DNA of 64,000 nucleotides from Spirulina subsalsa PCC 9445 (GTDB taxonomy: Bacteria > Cyanobacteriota > Cyanobacteriia > Cyanobacteriales > Spirulinaceae), in the NCBI RefSeq assembly GCF_000314005.1, contig NZ_JH980292.1, forward strand, positions 4,128,121 to 4,192,120. Reading direction: 5' to 3'. The notes below the pieces were generated by a model that saw only the letters and a program-made list of their open reading frames with translations, did no database searches and had not been told where the DNA came from. Position 1 is the stretch's first letter. Each line of letters opens with the position of its first letter. The translations under genes were made by a program, and so were the position numbers. This document shows, piece by piece, positions 15,078 to 25,923 of the stretch.

Positions 15078-16261
15078 ATGCTTAACCTTACTTACAACTA
15101 TAAGATAATTCCAACCAAAGAGCAGACAGAGAAGATCGAATTAAATTTAACTGTCTGCCAATCTGTTTGGAACTATGCTTTGGCTCAAAGAAAGCTTTGG
15201 TATAACAGTCGTAGTTGTCAGGTCAACGCTTGCTCTATTCGTTCTGAATATATTGTTGCTCCCTTTGAATATCCTAACTACCATACTCAATCTGCCAATT
15301 TAACCCAAGCTAAAAAGACTAACGATTTCCTTAAGTCTGGTAATGCCCAAGCGATGCAGCAAACATTGCGGAAATTAGATCGGGCGTTTAACGACATGAA
15401 AAGCAAGGGACTAGGCTTTCCTCGCTTCAAGAGGAACATGAAGTCTTTTAATTTAGTTAGTAGCAGAATTGAAGTCAATGGTAACAAGCTAAAGATGCCT
15501 CTATTGGGGGAAGTTAAGTTTGTCAAGTCACGGGATATTCCAGAGGGTTTTAAGATCAAACAAGTTCAAGTAATCAAGAAAGCATCGGGTTACTATGTCA
15601 ACTTAGCAATTGAGCTTGATGTTAATATCCCAACCCCAATACCTCATGGTCACGCTTTGGGGATTGATGTTGGGATTCAAAGTATGCTGGCAACTTCCGA
15701 TGGTTTGATTCTTCCTAGCCGAAGTTTTTAGATAAAGCACTGCGTAAGATTAAATTACTACAAAGAAGGCTTAGGAATAAAAACAAAGGTTCTAATAAAT
15801 GGCAGAAGCTACAGCATCGGATCGCTCTATTACATGAAGCCGTAGCCAACAGAAGAAAGGATTACCATTTCAAGTTAGCCCATCAACTCTGTGATGGAGT
15901 CGGGATGGTATTTGTTGAAGATATTAACTTCACAGCTTGGAGTAGAGGACTATTCTGTAAGCAGTCTCTAGATATGGGTTTAGGTCAATTCTTTACTATC
16001 TTGCAATATGTTTGCTCTCAAACGGATACATATTTTGCCAAGGTCAATCCAGACTATACCTCTCAAGTTTGTCCTGAATGTGGAACCCATACAGGTCAGA
16101 AAGAACTCTCTCAAAGGGTTCACTCTTGCTCTGAATGTGGCTACACCGTGGATCGGGATGTTGCTGCTTCAATGATAGTAAAACAGCGTGGATTAACTGC
16201 GGTCGGTGCGCCCGTGGTCAAACAGCCCAGTCATGGCGTTCTGTCGGGGACTTCGGTCTAG
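15078..16261 (+). pseudogene. tnpB: IS605-type TnpB nuclease gene with one-base frameshift
   Basis: Two frames together give a near-complete TnpB (about 394 residues if repaired). Frame one (15078-15731) holds the N-terminal HTH region and RuvC-I (LGIDVGIQS). After the break the protein continues KFLDKALRKIKLLQRRLRNK, then FVEDINF (RuvC-II), a CPECG...CSECG zinc ribbon and DRDVAAS (RuvC-III). Loss of one C in the AGCCG at 15717-15721 explains the shift; adding it back reads LPSPKFLD. All catalytic acidic residues survive, so decay is recent. An extended -10 (TGCTATAAT) ends at 15052. No tnpA is present. Confidence 0.88.
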
Positions 16262-16309
16262 ATAAGAGTCTATATGGGAATCCCTCGCTTTCAGCGATGG
16301 GAGGTTCAA
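16262..16309 (+). mobile_element. Right end of the TnpB element (reRNA 3' part)
   Basis: Downstream of tnpB, CCC-T-CGCT (16282-16289) pairs with AGCG-AT-GGG (16293-16301) and is followed by AGGTTCAA. This hairpin-plus-GGTTCAA arrangement closely resembles the right end and guide-RNA scaffold end known for ISDra2-type TnpB elements. The element boundary is therefore probably at 16309, and sequence from 16310 on would act as the guide. The remaining 16310-16572 spacer carries no recognisable gene. Confidence 0.6.
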
Positions 16310-16572
16310 GAAATTCTCACAATATTGACAAAGAAACACAAATATGGATAGGAGTTAAGGTACACTGGGAATGTACATTGAACACACCAACAGGGACATT
16401 GCATTTTCGCCCGACAGTTTTGTGTGGCGCGTGATTTCTGCCATTTGCTTCCGTCTCCGAGTGGAGAAGCCAGACCGCTACAAATTCACTGAGTACCAAT
16501 CAGACAGGGAGACAAAATCTTAAGAAAGTGTTAAAAGTTATACAATAACTCTTGGTGTTTGGAGGACAAACC

Positions 16573-16950
16573 GTGTTTCTACGACTTGCACAGCAACACC
16601 GCCAATTTGTTCGGGATTTAGTCATGAATCTCCAAGCACTGGCCACAGTGTTAGAGAATCAAGGCTATTTAGCATCCTGTTACACCTGTGGCAGTGAGAT
16701 GAACAGCGCTTCTTTCATGGTCAGCTTAGGGGAAGATCATCTAATCCGTTTCTTGGTGTCAGACTATGGGATCACCTGGACAGAGATGCGAGATGATCGG
16801 GAATTAATGAAGCTCGAAGGAGCAGAAGCCATTAGTCAACTACAAGACCTAGCCGATTTAGTGAAGTATTCCATCCCCCCTCACGAATTCCTAAAAGGAC
16901 GTTCTGGGGAGTTTGCGAAACCCCTTGAAGTCTCCAGCTTAAAGCGCTAA
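16573..16950 (+). CDS. DUF1815 family protein
   Basis: A 125-residue protein that I match to the cyanobacterial DUF1815 family: FLRLAQQHRQFVRDLVMNLQ, then a CYTCG motif, NSASFMVSLGEDHLIRFLVSDYGITWTEMRDDRELMKLEGAEA. No membrane segment is present. The role is unknown. The GTG at 16573 is chosen because GGAGG (16561-16565) stands 7 nt before it; an upstream in-frame start would lie over that site. The gene is transcribed toward a 740-bp spacer. Confidence 0.8.
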   Translation: MFLRLAQQHRQFVRDLVMNLQALATVLENQGYLASCYTCGSEMNSASFMVSLGEDHLIRFLVSDYGITWTEMRDDRELMKLEGAEAISQLQDLADLVKYSIPPHEFLKGRSGEFAKPLEVSSLKR

Positions 16951-17456
16951 GGCTTAGACCCAACGCGGAGTCAGATTAAGCCGACTCAGGGGCTACAATC
17001 CCATACCCACATTAGGGGCGCGAGCAACCCCGTTCAACGGTCTTGCGGCCAGTTTTCCCCTACCTTATAGATTCCCGTCAATCCCTCAAACAAAACCGAG
17101 GGCTGTTTTGTGCTGGGTTAGTTTATCCAGAGACGGGAACTAGAAATTCCTCTAGTCCTTAGCGTGACAGTGATCCCCATGATCCCCAGACTCCAGACTG
17201 GATTCCGAAAATCTGGCGACCCGCCACTGATGAAAGCAATCACTTGCCTCAAGTATAAGAAACATCAACAGATATTGCTGATTTGTTTAATATCCTTAAT
17301 ATAACTTATTCCTGATTTACGAAACGTCAAGAAAATAAAGAAAATATTACGAATTTTCAGAAGGAGTCCGATCCCTGAGATTATAAAAACAGTTCAAATG
17401 GGGTCAGCCAATATAAAGACCCTAAATATATATAAGCTCAGTTAATACAAAAAATA
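16951..17456. other. Long spacer without recognised gene
   Basis: No open frame of note on either strand. Small inverted repeats occur: GAGTC/GACTC around 16971-16989 and ACAAAAC/GTTTTGT around 17093-17114. The left half is GC-rich and the right half (17270-17450) AT-rich. A structured RNA is possible in the left half but nothing diagnostic was found. Confidence 0.4.
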
Positions 17457-17508
17457 ACAGACCCCTGTTTTAGCTAATTGACTTTTAGCCCATAAAACAG
17501 GGGTCTGT
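17457..17508. terminator. Strong bidirectional terminator downstream of pdhA
   Basis: ACAGACCCCTGTTTTA (17457-17472) pairs perfectly over 16 bp with TAAAACAGGGGTCTGT (17493-17508). It is followed by GTTTTTC on the plus strand and TTATTTTTT on the minus strand. It would end pdhA transcripts and shield the opposite side. Confidence 0.88.
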
Positions 17509-17562
17509 GTTTTTCTGGCGTTTTTCTCAATAGCGAGTGATCCCCTGCGGATATAACTTGAT

Positions 17563-17632
17563 CCCTAGCTGAATAACTGGGCTAGGGAACGGGGAACAGG
17601 GGAGTTGATAATTATTCCCCATTACCTATTAC
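17563..17632. repeat. Partial miniature repeat element
   Basis: CTAGCTGAATAACTGGGCTAGGGAACGGGG and TTGATAATTATTCCCC (in 17563-17617) match the 5' portions of the elements at 35252, 56707 and 62505. No right end is present. Confidence 0.6.
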
Positions 17633-17688
17633 CCAATCTTGACAAGTTAAGCTTGTGTGCATTTTATCAAGTCCCATATGTCCCGTAT

Positions 17689-18753
17689 TTAATCCGCGAA
17701 TATATAACGATAAAGCTCACTAGGATCCGGTTCCGGGCTTTCTTCGGCAAACTTCACCGACTCATTAACTAAGTTTTGAATTTTTTGGTCAATCCCCTTT
17801 AAATCCTCCTCAGAGGCTAGATTCCGCTCAATCAATTGCCCAGCGAGCTTTTTAATCGGATCCCGAGAGAGCCAGAACTCTTTTTCCGGCGCGCTGCGTA
17901 ACTCATCGGGATCGGCGAGAGAGTGGCCTCGGAAACGGTAGGTGAGTGCTTCAATCAAGGTGGGGCCTTCTCCCGCTCTAGCCCGTGCCACCGCCTCTTG
18001 AGCCACCTTCCGCACGGCTAAAACATCCATCCCATCCACTTCTACCCCAACCATGCCAAAAACGCTGGCTTTTTTGTAAATTTCCGGTTGAGAGGTCGCC
18101 CGATCATGAGCCATGCCAATCGCCCATTTATTATTTTCCACCACATAAAGAATCGGCAACTTCCACAAAGCCGCCATATTTAAACATTCAAAAAACTGCC
18201 CATTATTACTGGCCCCATCCCCAAAAAAACAGGCTGTCACTTGGTCTGAGGACTCATCCCCCATCGTTTCCCGGCGATATTTCGATTGGAACGCGGCCCC
18301 CGTTGCTACGGGAATCCCTTCTGCTACGAAAGCGTAGCCTCCTAATAAACGATGGGTGCCAGAAAACATGTGCATGGATCCCCCACGCCCTTTACTACAG
18401 CCCGTTTCTTTTCCGAACAATTCCGCCATCACCTCCCGAGCAGGAACACCTGCACTTAGAGCGTGGACATGATCCCGATAGGTACTACAGACATAATCCT
18501 CTCCGGGGCGCATCGCTTGGATAATCCCCGTTGAAACCGCTTCCTGACCGTTGTAGAGATGGACAAAACCGAACATTTTGCCCCGATAGTACATTTCCGC
18601 GCATTTATCTTCAAACAGGCGACCAAGTACCATGTCCTCATAGAGCATCAGCCCTTCCTCTCGGGTAATGTGAAAGGAAGAGGTATCAATCACGGGGAGG
18701 GAGCGCTCTGTAAAGGTGTTGGGGTCGTTCATAGGTGCTTCTCGTAAAACCAT
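17689..18753 (-). CDS. pdhA: Pyruvate dehydrogenase E1 component, alpha subunit
   Basis: With the beta subunit, decarboxylates pyruvate and acetylates lipoate on E2 to feed acetyl-CoA synthesis. The thiamine diphosphate motif is present ([19 protein letters not shown]...VENNKWAIG), as are [35 protein letters not shown]-type [13 protein letters not shown] and [15 protein letters not shown]. The 354-residue length is usual. Either the ATG at 18753 or the ATG at 18732 (preceded by GAGAAG) could be the start. The gene is monocistronic and ends at the strong terminator at 17457-17508. Confidence 0.95.
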   Translation of the reverse strand: MVLREAPMNDPNTFTERSLPVIDTSSFHITREEGLMLYEDMVLGRLFEDKCAEMYYRGKMFGFVHLYNGQEAVSTGIIQAMRPGEDYVCSTYRDHVHALSAGVPAREVMAELFGKETGCSKGRGGSMHMFSGTHRLLGGYAFVAEGIPVATGAAFQSKYRRETMGDESSDQVTACFFGDGASNNGQFFECLNMAALWKLPILYVVENNKWAIGMAHDRATSQPEIYKKASVFGMVGVEVDGMDVLAVRKVAQEAVARARAGEGPTLIEALTYRFRGHSLADPDELRSAPEKEFWLSRDPIKKLAGQLIERNLASEEDLKGIDQKIQNLVNESVKFAEESPEPDPSELYRYIFAD

Positions 18754-18858
18754 GTTGTGTTATTGCCGCCCAAGGGAGGGCAATAGGTCATTCTGACATA
18801 TTTTCCGGGCTTTTGTTTAGTCGGTTTAAGCGACTTTCTCCCGACGCTTCCCGAAGGC

Positions 18859-19347
18859 CTATTGGCAGGCTGCGCCCAAATGGTCTAAAGCCTCCCCAGC
18901 CACACGGCAAATGCGCCAATCGGGGAGGACTTGCGCCCCCATTTTCTGATAAAACGCGATCGCCGACTCATTCCAATCCAACACACTCCACTCAAACCGT
19001 CCCGCCCCCCGTTGCACCGCCAACTGTGCCACCGCCTGTAATAAGGCCGTGCCAATCCCCTGACGGCGATAATCGGGTAAAATGAACAAATCCTCCAAAT
19101 AAATCCCCGGTTGGGTTAAAAAGGTCGAATAGTTGGGGAAAAACAAAGCAAACCCCACCACCTGCCCCTTCCACTCGGCCAGTAGGGTTTCCGCATAGGG
19201 GCATTCGCCAAATAAATGCTCCCTCAACGCCGCCTCACACCCCACCACCGCCTGAGACAGTCCCTCATACTCCGCCAAAGCCCGAATCAAAGAAAAAATC
19301 ACCGGAACATCCGCAGAAGTTCCGGGACGAATGTTTAATGGAAGCAT
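18859..19347 (-). CDS. GNAT family N-acetyltransferase
   Basis: 162 residues of a single GNAT domain: IRPGTSADVPVIFSLIRALAEYE at the N terminus, strand GQVVGFALFF, then IYLEDLFILPDYRRQGIGTALL with the acetyl-CoA-binding R/Q-x-x-G-x-G/A loop, and WNESAIAFYQKMGA. The sequence most resembles the spermidine/diamine acetyltransferase-like branch, but the substrate cannot be told. Divergent from pheA with only 27 bp between starts. Confidence 0.88.
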   Translation of the reverse strand: MLPLNIRPGTSADVPVIFSLIRALAEYEGLSQAVVGCEAALREHLFGECPYAETLLAEWKGQVVGFALFFPNYSTFLTQPGIYLEDLFILPDYRRQGIGTALLQAVAQLAVQRGAGRFEWSVLDWNESAIAFYQKMGAQVLPDWRICRVAGEALDHLGAACQ

Positions 19348-19374
19348 GGATTAATCCCCCTTACTCACGAAACA

Positions 19375-20238
19375 ATGACCATTTCTATTGCTCATCTTGG
19401 ACCCACAGGAACCTATAGTGAAGCCGCCGCGATCGCCTATGCCAATTGGCTCACTCGCACCACAGGCGAATCCTGCCTTTTGTGTCCCTATGCCAATATA
19501 GCCCAAACCCTACAGGCCGTTGCCGACCAACAAACCAACCTCGGAGTCGTCCCCATTGAAAACTCCATCCAGGGCAGTGTCGCCGTCACCCTAGACACCC
19601 TCTGGAAACTAGACAGCCTGCAAATTCAAAAAGCCCTGATCCTGCCCGTCTCCCACGCCCTCATCTCCACGAGTCCCACCCTCTTGGACCTCAAAACCAT
19701 TTACTCCCATCCCCAAGCCCTCGCCCAATGTCGGCAATGGTTAGACCAACATCTCCCCTCCGTCCAACTCGTCGCCACCAACTCCACCACCGAAGCCCTC
19801 GAAAACCTCCCCCAAAACCCCCACGCCGCCGCCATCTCCTCCCAACGAGCCGCCCAACTCTACCAACTGCCCATCCTCGTTGCGGATATCAACGACTACC
19901 CCGATAACTGCACCCGTTTCTGGGTCGTCGGCCTAGCCCCCACCCACCACGGCAGCCATCTATCCCTCGCCTTCAGCACCGCCGCCAATGTCCCCGGGGC
20001 TCTCATGAAACCCCTACAAGTTTTTGCCGAGCGCAACATTAACATGAGTCGCATTGAATCACGACCCACCAAACGCTCCCTCGGGGAATATCTCTTTTTT
20101 ATTGACCTCGAAGGCAGCCAAGCCGATGAATCCCTACAAAGCGCCCTCGCTGAACTGCCCCAACACACCGCCATTCTGAAAATTCTGGGCAACTATTCCG
20201 CCTTCACCATTCGTCAAGGAGAAATGATCGAGGTTTAA
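19375..20238 (+). CDS. pheA: Prephenate dehydratase
   Basis: Converts prephenate to phenylpyruvate in phenylalanine synthesis. The catalytic domain shows HLGPTGTYSEAAA, PIENSIQGSVAVTLDTLW, SHPQALAQC and the NCTRFWVVG motif containing the catalytic threonine. A C-terminal ACT regulatory domain follows, with GALMKPLQVFAERNINMSRIESRPTK and YLFFIDLEG, where phenylalanine should bind. It is the monofunctional type without chorismate mutase. The ATG is 27 bp from the divergent GNAT start, leaving no room for a leader attenuator. The 3' end overlaps the convergent LON-domain gene by 4 bp. Confidence 0.95.
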   Translation: MTISIAHLGPTGTYSEAAAIAYANWLTRTTGESCLLCPYANIAQTLQAVADQQTNLGVVPIENSIQGSVAVTLDTLWKLDSLQIQKALILPVSHALISTSPTLLDLKTIYSHPQALAQCRQWLDQHLPSVQLVATNSTTEALENLPQNPHAAAISSQRAAQLYQLPILVADINDYPDNCTRFWVVGLAPTHHGSHLSLAFSTAANVPGALMKPLQVFAERNINMSRIESRPTKRSLGEYLFFIDLEGSQADESLQSALAELPQHTAILKILGNYSAFTIRQGEMIEV

Positions 20239-20876
20239 CTCAAAACATCCTTCAACGCCGTCCGAGCCGCTAAATGATTGCGAGTAGAGGTTAAAATCTC
20301 CGATTCCCGCTTTAACCGATCAACCGTGTTTTGCATCTCTAACAACAGTTGTTGTTCTCCGGCCACTCCATACAAATTGCTTGCCACCCAGTACGATAAT
20401 TCTAGGGGCAAGCTTGGTAAATCTTCGGGTAATTCAATCCGTTGATCCGTGAGTTTGGCGGAAAGATGAACGACATCTCGCAGCAACTGCTCAACTTCCG
20501 TGGCCGTTGGTCGTAAATCTTCCTCCGTGGGATGGTCTTCAATCCACTCCACTAAACCCACACGGTAGGGTTTCTCTCGCACATATTCCAAGACCCGAAA
20601 GCGTTGTTGTCCCAAAGTGACAATCTTCATCCGGTCATCGGGAAGCCGTTGGAAATGGATAATTTCTGCACAACAGCCAACTCCGGCAATTTGCCCTTGC
20701 ACAGGGTCAAACATTAACACCCCAAAACGGCGATCGCTCTCTAGGATCGTATTCATCATGATCCGATAGCGAAACTCAAAAATATGCAAGGGCAAAGGGC
20801 GACCCGGAAACAAGACCACATCCGGGAGCGGAAACAAGGGAAGTTCTCTAACAGCGATGGAGGACGAGGATGCCAT
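20235..20876 (-). CDS. LON substrate-binding domain protein
   Basis: 213 residues matching the Lon N-terminal (LAN) domain without ATPase or protease parts: LPLFPLPDVVLFPGRPLPLHIFEFRYRIMM, GRFGVLMFD-type FGVLMFDPVQGQIAGVGCCAEI, and GQQRFRVLEYVREKPYRVGLVEW. The C-terminal third is helical. Such stand-alone proteins are common in cyanobacteria and their role is unknown. Confidence 0.92.
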   Translation of the reverse strand: MASSSSIAVRELPLFPLPDVVLFPGRPLPLHIFEFRYRIMMNTILESDRRFGVLMFDPVQGQIAGVGCCAEIIHFQRLPDDRMKIVTLGQQRFRVLEYVREKPYRVGLVEWIEDHPTEEDLRPTATEVEQLLRDVVHLSAKLTDQRIELPEDLPSLPLELSYWVASNLYGVAGEQQLLLEMQNTVDRLKRESEILTSTRNHLAARTALKDVLS

Positions 20877-21043
20877 TTTTATTCCGTCTGACGAATCATG
20901 AACTGCTTCCCCTTTACTTTAGCAGTTTCCGCGAAATTCCCCATATCCCCCCCTTGGCCTAAACTGACAAATCCGGTAGGGAGACAATATAGCCGAGCTA
21001 TCCTGCTATCCCTCACCGGATTTCCCATCAGGAGGAGTCCTCC

Positions 21044-21361
21044 TTACAACTTCACCTCAATATCCACCCCGGCGGGTAAATCCAACTTCATCAAAGCATC
21101 AATGGTTTTAGAAGAAGGCTGATAAATGTCGATAATACGGCGATGGGTACGGGTTTCAAAATGCTCCCGAGAGTCTTTGTCCACGTGGGGCGATCGCAAT
21201 AAACAATAAATTTTACGTTTCGTCGGTAAAGGAATCGGTCCAATCGCCGCCGCATTAGTGCGGTTTGCCGTATCGACAATCTTTTCACAAGACATATCCA
21301 GTAAGCGACGGTCAAACGCTTTGAGGCGGATGCGGATTTTTTGTTGTTGTATCGTTGCCAT
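21044..21361 (-). CDS. rpsJ: 30S ribosomal protein S10
   Basis: 105 residues: [65 protein letters not shown] and a terminal [10 protein letters not shown]. It lies 128 bp downstream of tuf, as expected where the S10 gene closes the str-type cluster in cyanobacteria. S10 also works with NusB in antitermination, and nusB is in this window at 56066. Confidence 0.98.
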   Translation of the reverse strand: MATIQQQKIRIRLKAFDRRLLDMSCEKIVDTANRTNAAAIGPIPLPTKRKIYCLLRSPHVDKDSREHFETRTHRRIIDIYQPSSKTIDALMKLDLPAGVDIEVKL

Positions 21362-21489
21362 TTTCAGTTTTCAAGGTTCGGGTGAATTGAAACAAGAGTG
21401 ATCAAAGAGCAGAAAGGAGACTCCCTTCTGCTCCCCAACTGGCTAGAAACTCGCCCAAAGCAGGCAAAATTCCCAGTTAAAACACGGAC

Positions 21490-22719
21490 TTATTTGATGA
21501 TTTTAGAAACCACACCCGCACCAATCGTGCGGCCACCTTCACGAATAGCGAAGCGCATTCCGGTTTCAATGGCAATGGGGCTAATTAATTCCACCGTCAT
21601 TTTAATCCGGTCCCCGGGCATCACCATTTCCACCGCGCCGCCATCATCGGCCGTGTAGTCTTGAATCGTTCCGGTTACATCCGTCGTCCGCACATAAAAC
21701 TGAGGACGATAGTTTTTAAAGAACGGAGTGTGACGGCCGCCTTCTTCTTTAGTCAGCACATACACTTCCCCTTCAAACAGGGTATGAGGCGTAATCGAAC
21801 CGGGTTTAGCAATCACCATCCCCCGTTCAATTTCCTCTTTTTTCACACCCCGCAGCAGCAGACCCACATTGTCCCCCGCCATCCCTTGGTCTAGGGTTTT
21901 TTGGAACATTTCCACCCCAGTCACCGTAGTGCTGCTGGTGTCTTTAATCCCAATAATTTCCACGGTTTCACCAACTTTCACGATCCCCCGTTCAATCCGA
22001 CCTGTGGCAACCGTCCCCCGACCGGAGATCGAGAATACGTCCTCAACAGCCATCAAGAAGGGCTTATCAACATCCCGTTCGGGCGTAGGGATATAACCAT
22101 CCACTTCATCCATTAAAGCGAGGATTTTATCTACCCACTCGTCTTCACCCTTAGCAATTTTGGCGTTTTTGGTTAAGGCTTCCACCGCTTGTAACGCGGA
22201 ACCCGCCACAATAGGAATATTATCCCCATCAAAATCATAGCTGCTCAGAAGTTCGCGCACTTCCAATTCCACCAGTTCCAGTAACTCTTCGTCGTCCACC
22301 ATATCTTGCTTATTCAAGAAAACAACGAGGTTAGGAACACCCACTTGGCGGGCTAACAGAATGTGTTCACGAGTTTGGGGCATCGGACCATCGGCCGCAG
22401 ACACCACCAGAATCGCGCCGTCCATTTGAGCCGCCCCAGTGATCATGTTTTTCACATAGTCAGCGTGACCCGGACAGTCCACGTGGGCATAGTGGCGATC
22501 TTCGGTTTCATACTCCACGTGAGCGGTATTAATTGTAATCCCCCGGGCTTTTTCTTCGGGAGCCGCATCAATATCTGCATATCCCCGAGCTTTAGCTTTC
22601 CCTTGGGCCGCTAAAGCCATTGTGATTGCAGCCGTTAATGTAGTTTTACCGTGGTCAACGTGACCGATGGTGCCGATGTTAACGTGGGGTTTAGTCCTTT
22701 CAAATTTTGCGCGTGCCAT
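21490..22719 (-). CDS. tuf: Translation elongation factor Tu
   Basis: Delivers aminoacyl-tRNA to the ribosome using GTP. The 409-residue protein has GHVDHGKT at about 19-26, the switch region [30 protein letters not shown] and GSALQA. Domains II and III end with [13 protein letters not shown]. Length and sequence match cyanobacterial EF-Tu. It is 29 bp behind fusA, so the two are co-transcribed. Confidence 0.99.
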   Translation of the reverse strand: MARAKFERTKPHVNIGTIGHVDHGKTTLTAAITMALAAQGKAKARGYADIDAAPEEKARGITINTAHVEYETEDRHYAHVDCPGHADYVKNMITGAAQMDGAILVVSAADGPMPQTREHILLARQVGVPNLVVFLNKQDMVDDEELLELVELEVRELLSSYDFDGDNIPIVAGSALQAVEALTKNAKIAKGEDEWVDKILALMDEVDGYIPTPERDVDKPFLMAVEDVFSISGRGTVATGRIERGIVKVGETVEIIGIKDTSSTTVTGVEMFQKTLDQGMAGDNVGLLLRGVKKEEIERGMVIAKPGSITPHTLFEGEVYVLTKEEGGRHTPFFKNYRPQFYVRTTDVTGTIQDYTADDGGAVEMVMPGDRIKMTVELISPIAIETGMRFAIREGGRTIGAGVVSKIIK

Positions 22720-22748
22720 TGTATTGATCGTTCCTTCTTTCGTTCTAG

Positions 22749-24824
22749 TTATGCGTTCCCTTTGCTTTTAGCAATGATGGCTTCAGACACATGGCGAGGA
22801 ACCTCGTCATAGTGGCTAAATTCCATCGAAAAGATACCGCGTCCTTGAGTCTTGGAGCGGATGTCCGTAGCATAGCCAAACATTTCCGCCAGGGGTACTT
22901 TAGCAGAAACTTTGGCAAGACCATCTTCGGAATTCATTCCTTCGATTTGGCCTCGGCGAGAGTTCAAGTCACCCATCACATCTCCTAAGAAATCTTCGGG
23001 GACTTCAACCTCAACCTTCATCATCGGTTCAAGTAAGGCAGGAGAAGCTTTTTCCACGGCATTTCGCAGACCCATTGACCCAGCAATTTTGAAAGCCATT
23101 TCGGAAGAGTCCACATCATGGTAAGACCCATCCACTAAGGTGACTTTAACATCAATTAGGGGATAACCTGCTAAAATCCCAGTTTCGCAAGCTTCTTTAA
23201 TGCCTTGTTCCACAGCGGGGACATATTCCCGGGGAATTGCACCACCGACAATCTTAGAAACAAACTCGAAACCTGTCCCTGCTTCTCCAGGTTCGAGGTC
23301 AAGGACAACGTGACCATACTGCCCTTTCCCACCACTTTGGCGGATGAATTTACCCTCGGCGTGGGAGTTCTGGCGAATGGTTTCCCGATACGCCACTTGG
23401 GGTTGTCCGACGTTGGCCTCCACTTTGAATTCCCGTAACATCCGGTCTACGAGAATCTCTAGGTGGAGTTCCCCCATCCCGGCAATTACGGTTTGATTGG
23501 TTTCCGGGTCGGTGCTGACGCGGAAGGTGGGATCTTCATCGGATAGGGATTGCAGGGCTTTGGATAATTTATCCATATCCTGCTTGGTTTTGGGTTCAAC
23601 CGCTACGGAAATCACAGGTTCAGGAATGAAGAGGGATTCCAGAATAATCGGCTGGTTTTCATCACAGAGGGTATCCCCGGTGATGGTATCTTTCAAACCA
23701 ATGGCAGCCCCTAAGTCTCCCGCTTGCAGTGCGTCTACTTCAATCCGTTCGTTGGATTTTAAGACAATCAGGCGAGAAATCCGCTCTTTCTTCTCTTTAG
23801 TGGAGTTGTAGACATAACTTCCCTTGGTTAAGACCCCAGAATACACCCGCAAGAAGGTCAGACGACCATAGGGGTCAGCCATAATCTTGAAGGCTAGAGC
23901 GGCGAAAGGCTCCTCATCACTGGCGGAGCGGGTGGCTTCGGTGTTATCCGGTAGCACCCCTTTAATGGCGGGTACGTCGATGGGGGCGGGAAGATAATCC
24001 ACCACCGCATCCAGCAAGAGTTGAACTCCTTTGTTTTTAAAGGCAGAACCACAGAGGACGGGAACCATCCCGCCTGTGGTGGTGCCTTTGCGAATGGCAG
24101 CCCGAATCTCGTCCTCGGTGAGTTCTTCTTCGGCTAGGTATTTCTCTAATAGTTCTTCGTCGGTTTCGGCGACGGCTTCTAACAGTTGAGCGCGATACTC
24201 TTCGGCGAGATCTCGCACCTCTTCGGGAATCTCGCCATCTTCAATTTCCGTCCCCAGATCATTGTTGTAGAGCTTGGCGCGCATCCGCACGAGGTCTACA
24301 ATCCCTTTGAATTCGTTTTCCGCCCCAATGGGAATCTGAATGGGAACGGCATGAGCGCGCAGACGGTCTTTCAGTTGCCCATAAACTTTAAAGAAGTTCG
24401 CTCCGGTGCGATCCATTTTGTTGATGAAGGCAATCCGGGGAACAGTATAACGATCCGCTTGTCGCCAAACGGTTTCAGATTGGGGCTGGACTCCACCCAC
24501 GGAACAGAATACAGCGATTACACCATCTAAAACACGCATGGAGCGTTCTACTTCGATGGTGAAATCCACGTGACCGGGTGTATCAATAATATTAATCTTA
24601 TGGTCGCGCCAACTGGTACTAATCGCGGCAGCCGTGATGGTGATTCCCCGCTCCCGCTCTTGTTCCATCCAGTCTGTCACGGCGTTTCCGTCGTGAACTT
24701 CACCGATTTTATGAACGATTCCAGAATAGAATAGAATCCGCTCTGTTGTTGTTGTTTTGCCCGCATCTATATGGGCGGCGATCCCGATGTTGCGAACTCT
24801 CTCTAGCGGGATAGTTCGTGCCAC
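22749..24824 (-). CDS. fusA: Translation elongation factor G
   Basis: Drives ribosomal translocation with GTP. From the GTG at 24824 the protein is 691 residues and begins [14 protein letters not shown]. It shows [29 protein letters not shown] and [10 protein letters not shown], followed by domains II-V. I chose this GTG over the ATG at 24842 because the sequence between them contains AAGGAGG, the ribosome-binding site itself. Confidence 0.97.
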   Translation of the reverse strand: MARTIPLERVRNIGIAAHIDAGKTTTTERILFYSGIVHKIGEVHDGNAVTDWMEQERERGITITAAAISTSWRDHKINIIDTPGHVDFTIEVERSMRVLDGVIAVFCSVGGVQPQSETVWRQADRYTVPRIAFINKMDRTGANFFKVYGQLKDRLRAHAVPIQIPIGAENEFKGIVDLVRMRAKLYNNDLGTEIEDGEIPEEVRDLAEEYRAQLLEAVAETDEELLEKYLAEEELTEDEIRAAIRKGTTTGGMVPVLCGSAFKNKGVQLLLDAVVDYLPAPIDVPAIKGVLPDNTEATRSASDEEPFAALAFKIMADPYGRLTFLRVYSGVLTKGSYVYNSTKEKKERISRLIVLKSNERIEVDALQAGDLGAAIGLKDTITGDTLCDENQPIILESLFIPEPVISVAVEPKTKQDMDKLSKALQSLSDEDPTFRVSTDPETNQTVIAGMGELHLEILVDRMLREFKVEANVGQPQVAYRETIRQNSHAEGKFIRQSGGKGQYGHVVLDLEPGEAGTGFEFVSKIVGGAIPREYVPAVEQGIKEACETGILAGYPLIDVKVTLVDGSYHDVDSSEMAFKIAGSMGLRNAVEKASPALLEPMMKVEVEVPEDFLGDVMGDLNSRRGQIEGMNSEDGLAKVSAKVPLAEMFGYATDIRSKTQGRGIFSMEFSHYDEVPRHVSEAIIAKSKGNA

Positions 24825-24885
24825 AGCTACTTCCTCCTTCATGTTTTGGCCGAGCTTAGTTCTGCCCGGCGTGTTGTTGCCAAAC

Positions 24886-24930
24886 GACTTGTTACCAAGG
24901 GACTTGTCACTAAGGGACTCGTCACCAAGC
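24886..24930. repeat. Three 15-bp tandem repeats in the fusA leader
   Basis: Three copies of GACT(T/C)GT(T/C)AC(C/T)AAG(G/C) occupy 24886-24900, 24901-24915 and 24916-24930, with a partial fourth after. They lie 60-105 bp upstream of the fusA start in a 316-bp spacer that otherwise holds no gene. Confidence 0.75.
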
Positions 24931-25140
24931 GACTTTTTGTTGACGGTATATTTACACTATTTACAATTCTATACTTTTTTTAACTTTTTCAGACATAAGC
25001 ATCCGAGGGTTGAATCAGTATCTTCCAAGTCTTAAGGACTGGTACTGCCCAACGGGAATGAATAAGGGTCTGAACGCCGCTTGCTTGGTTAATTGGGGTC
25101 GGTTTTGAGCCATTAATTGGGGTTAATTAATCGGCATCCC

Positions 25141-25611
25141 TTAATAGCGATAGTGGGCAAAGGCTTTGTTGGCGTCTGCCATGCGGTGGGTTTCTTCCCG
25201 CTTACGAATGGCTCCACCTGTCTCGTTGGCCGCGTCCATAATTTCGTTGGCGAGTTTGATTGCCATGGTGCGACCAGACCGTTGCCGCGAATATTGCGAT
25301 AACCAACGTAAAGCCAAGGTTGTGCCACGATTGGGACGAACTTCCATCGGTACTTGATAGGTCGCACCCCCGACCCGACGGGCTTTGACTTCAACCAAGG
25401 GGGTTAGGTTGCGGATGGCCTGTTCAAAGACTTCGATGGGATCGTTGCCTGTGCGTTCCCCAACGATTTTCAGGGCATCGTAGACGAGGCGGGAGGCGAG
25501 GGATTTTTTGCCGTGACGCATGATCCGCCGCACAGTCATGCTAATGAGTCGGCTGTTATATACGGGATCCGGGGGAACTTCGCGTTTTTTGACTACGGTG
25601 CGACGAGACAT
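25141..25611 (-). CDS. rpsG: 30S ribosomal protein S7
   Basis: 156 residues with all family blocks: [69 protein letters not shown] and [16 protein letters not shown]-like [15 protein letters not shown]. Assembles the 3' domain of 16S rRNA. It is part of the minus-strand rpsL-rpsG-fusA-tuf cluster. Confidence 0.98.
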   Translation of the reverse strand: MSRRTVVKKREVPPDPVYNSRLISMTVRRIMRHGKKSLASRLVYDALKIVGERTGNDPIEVFEQAIRNLTPLVEVKARRVGGATYQVPMEVRPNRGTTLALRWLSQYSRQRSGRTMAIKLANEIMDAANETGGAIRKREETHRMADANKAFAHYRY

Positions 25612-25923
25612 AAGAAATCAGTAACCTTAATAAATGACGACTTGTTAGTTGAATAATGGCGTGGGCGGGTCGGAATCTTGCAAGCTAAATTTTGCAATCT
25701 TTTTTTAGGTGCTTCTCTGGTTTGAACCCTCGTGAGATGGGGCTGGCCAGGGTGGTTGCTTGGCCCGGAGATGACCTGGGGACTCACCCAAGGGTAGGGT
25801 TTAGGACGGGGGAGCTTTGTTGGGTCGCGGGACGAAATGGCTAAATTAAGGATGAACTCTCAGCCATGATGACTCGGCGAGTTATGCTTTCTTTAGTCAT
25901 TTAAGCTCTTCCCTTAAGCTCTA
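25612..25923. other. rpsL-rpsG spacer, nothing recognised
   Basis: 312 bp between two genes that are usually close. No open frame, hairpin terminator or obvious promoter could be identified. It is unusually long for this gene pair. Confidence 0.4.

Noticed and set aside
15717-15731. Programmed frameshift in tnpB
   Set aside because: There is no slippery heptamer in the right frame, and TnpB genes do not normally use one; a simple C deletion explains the break.
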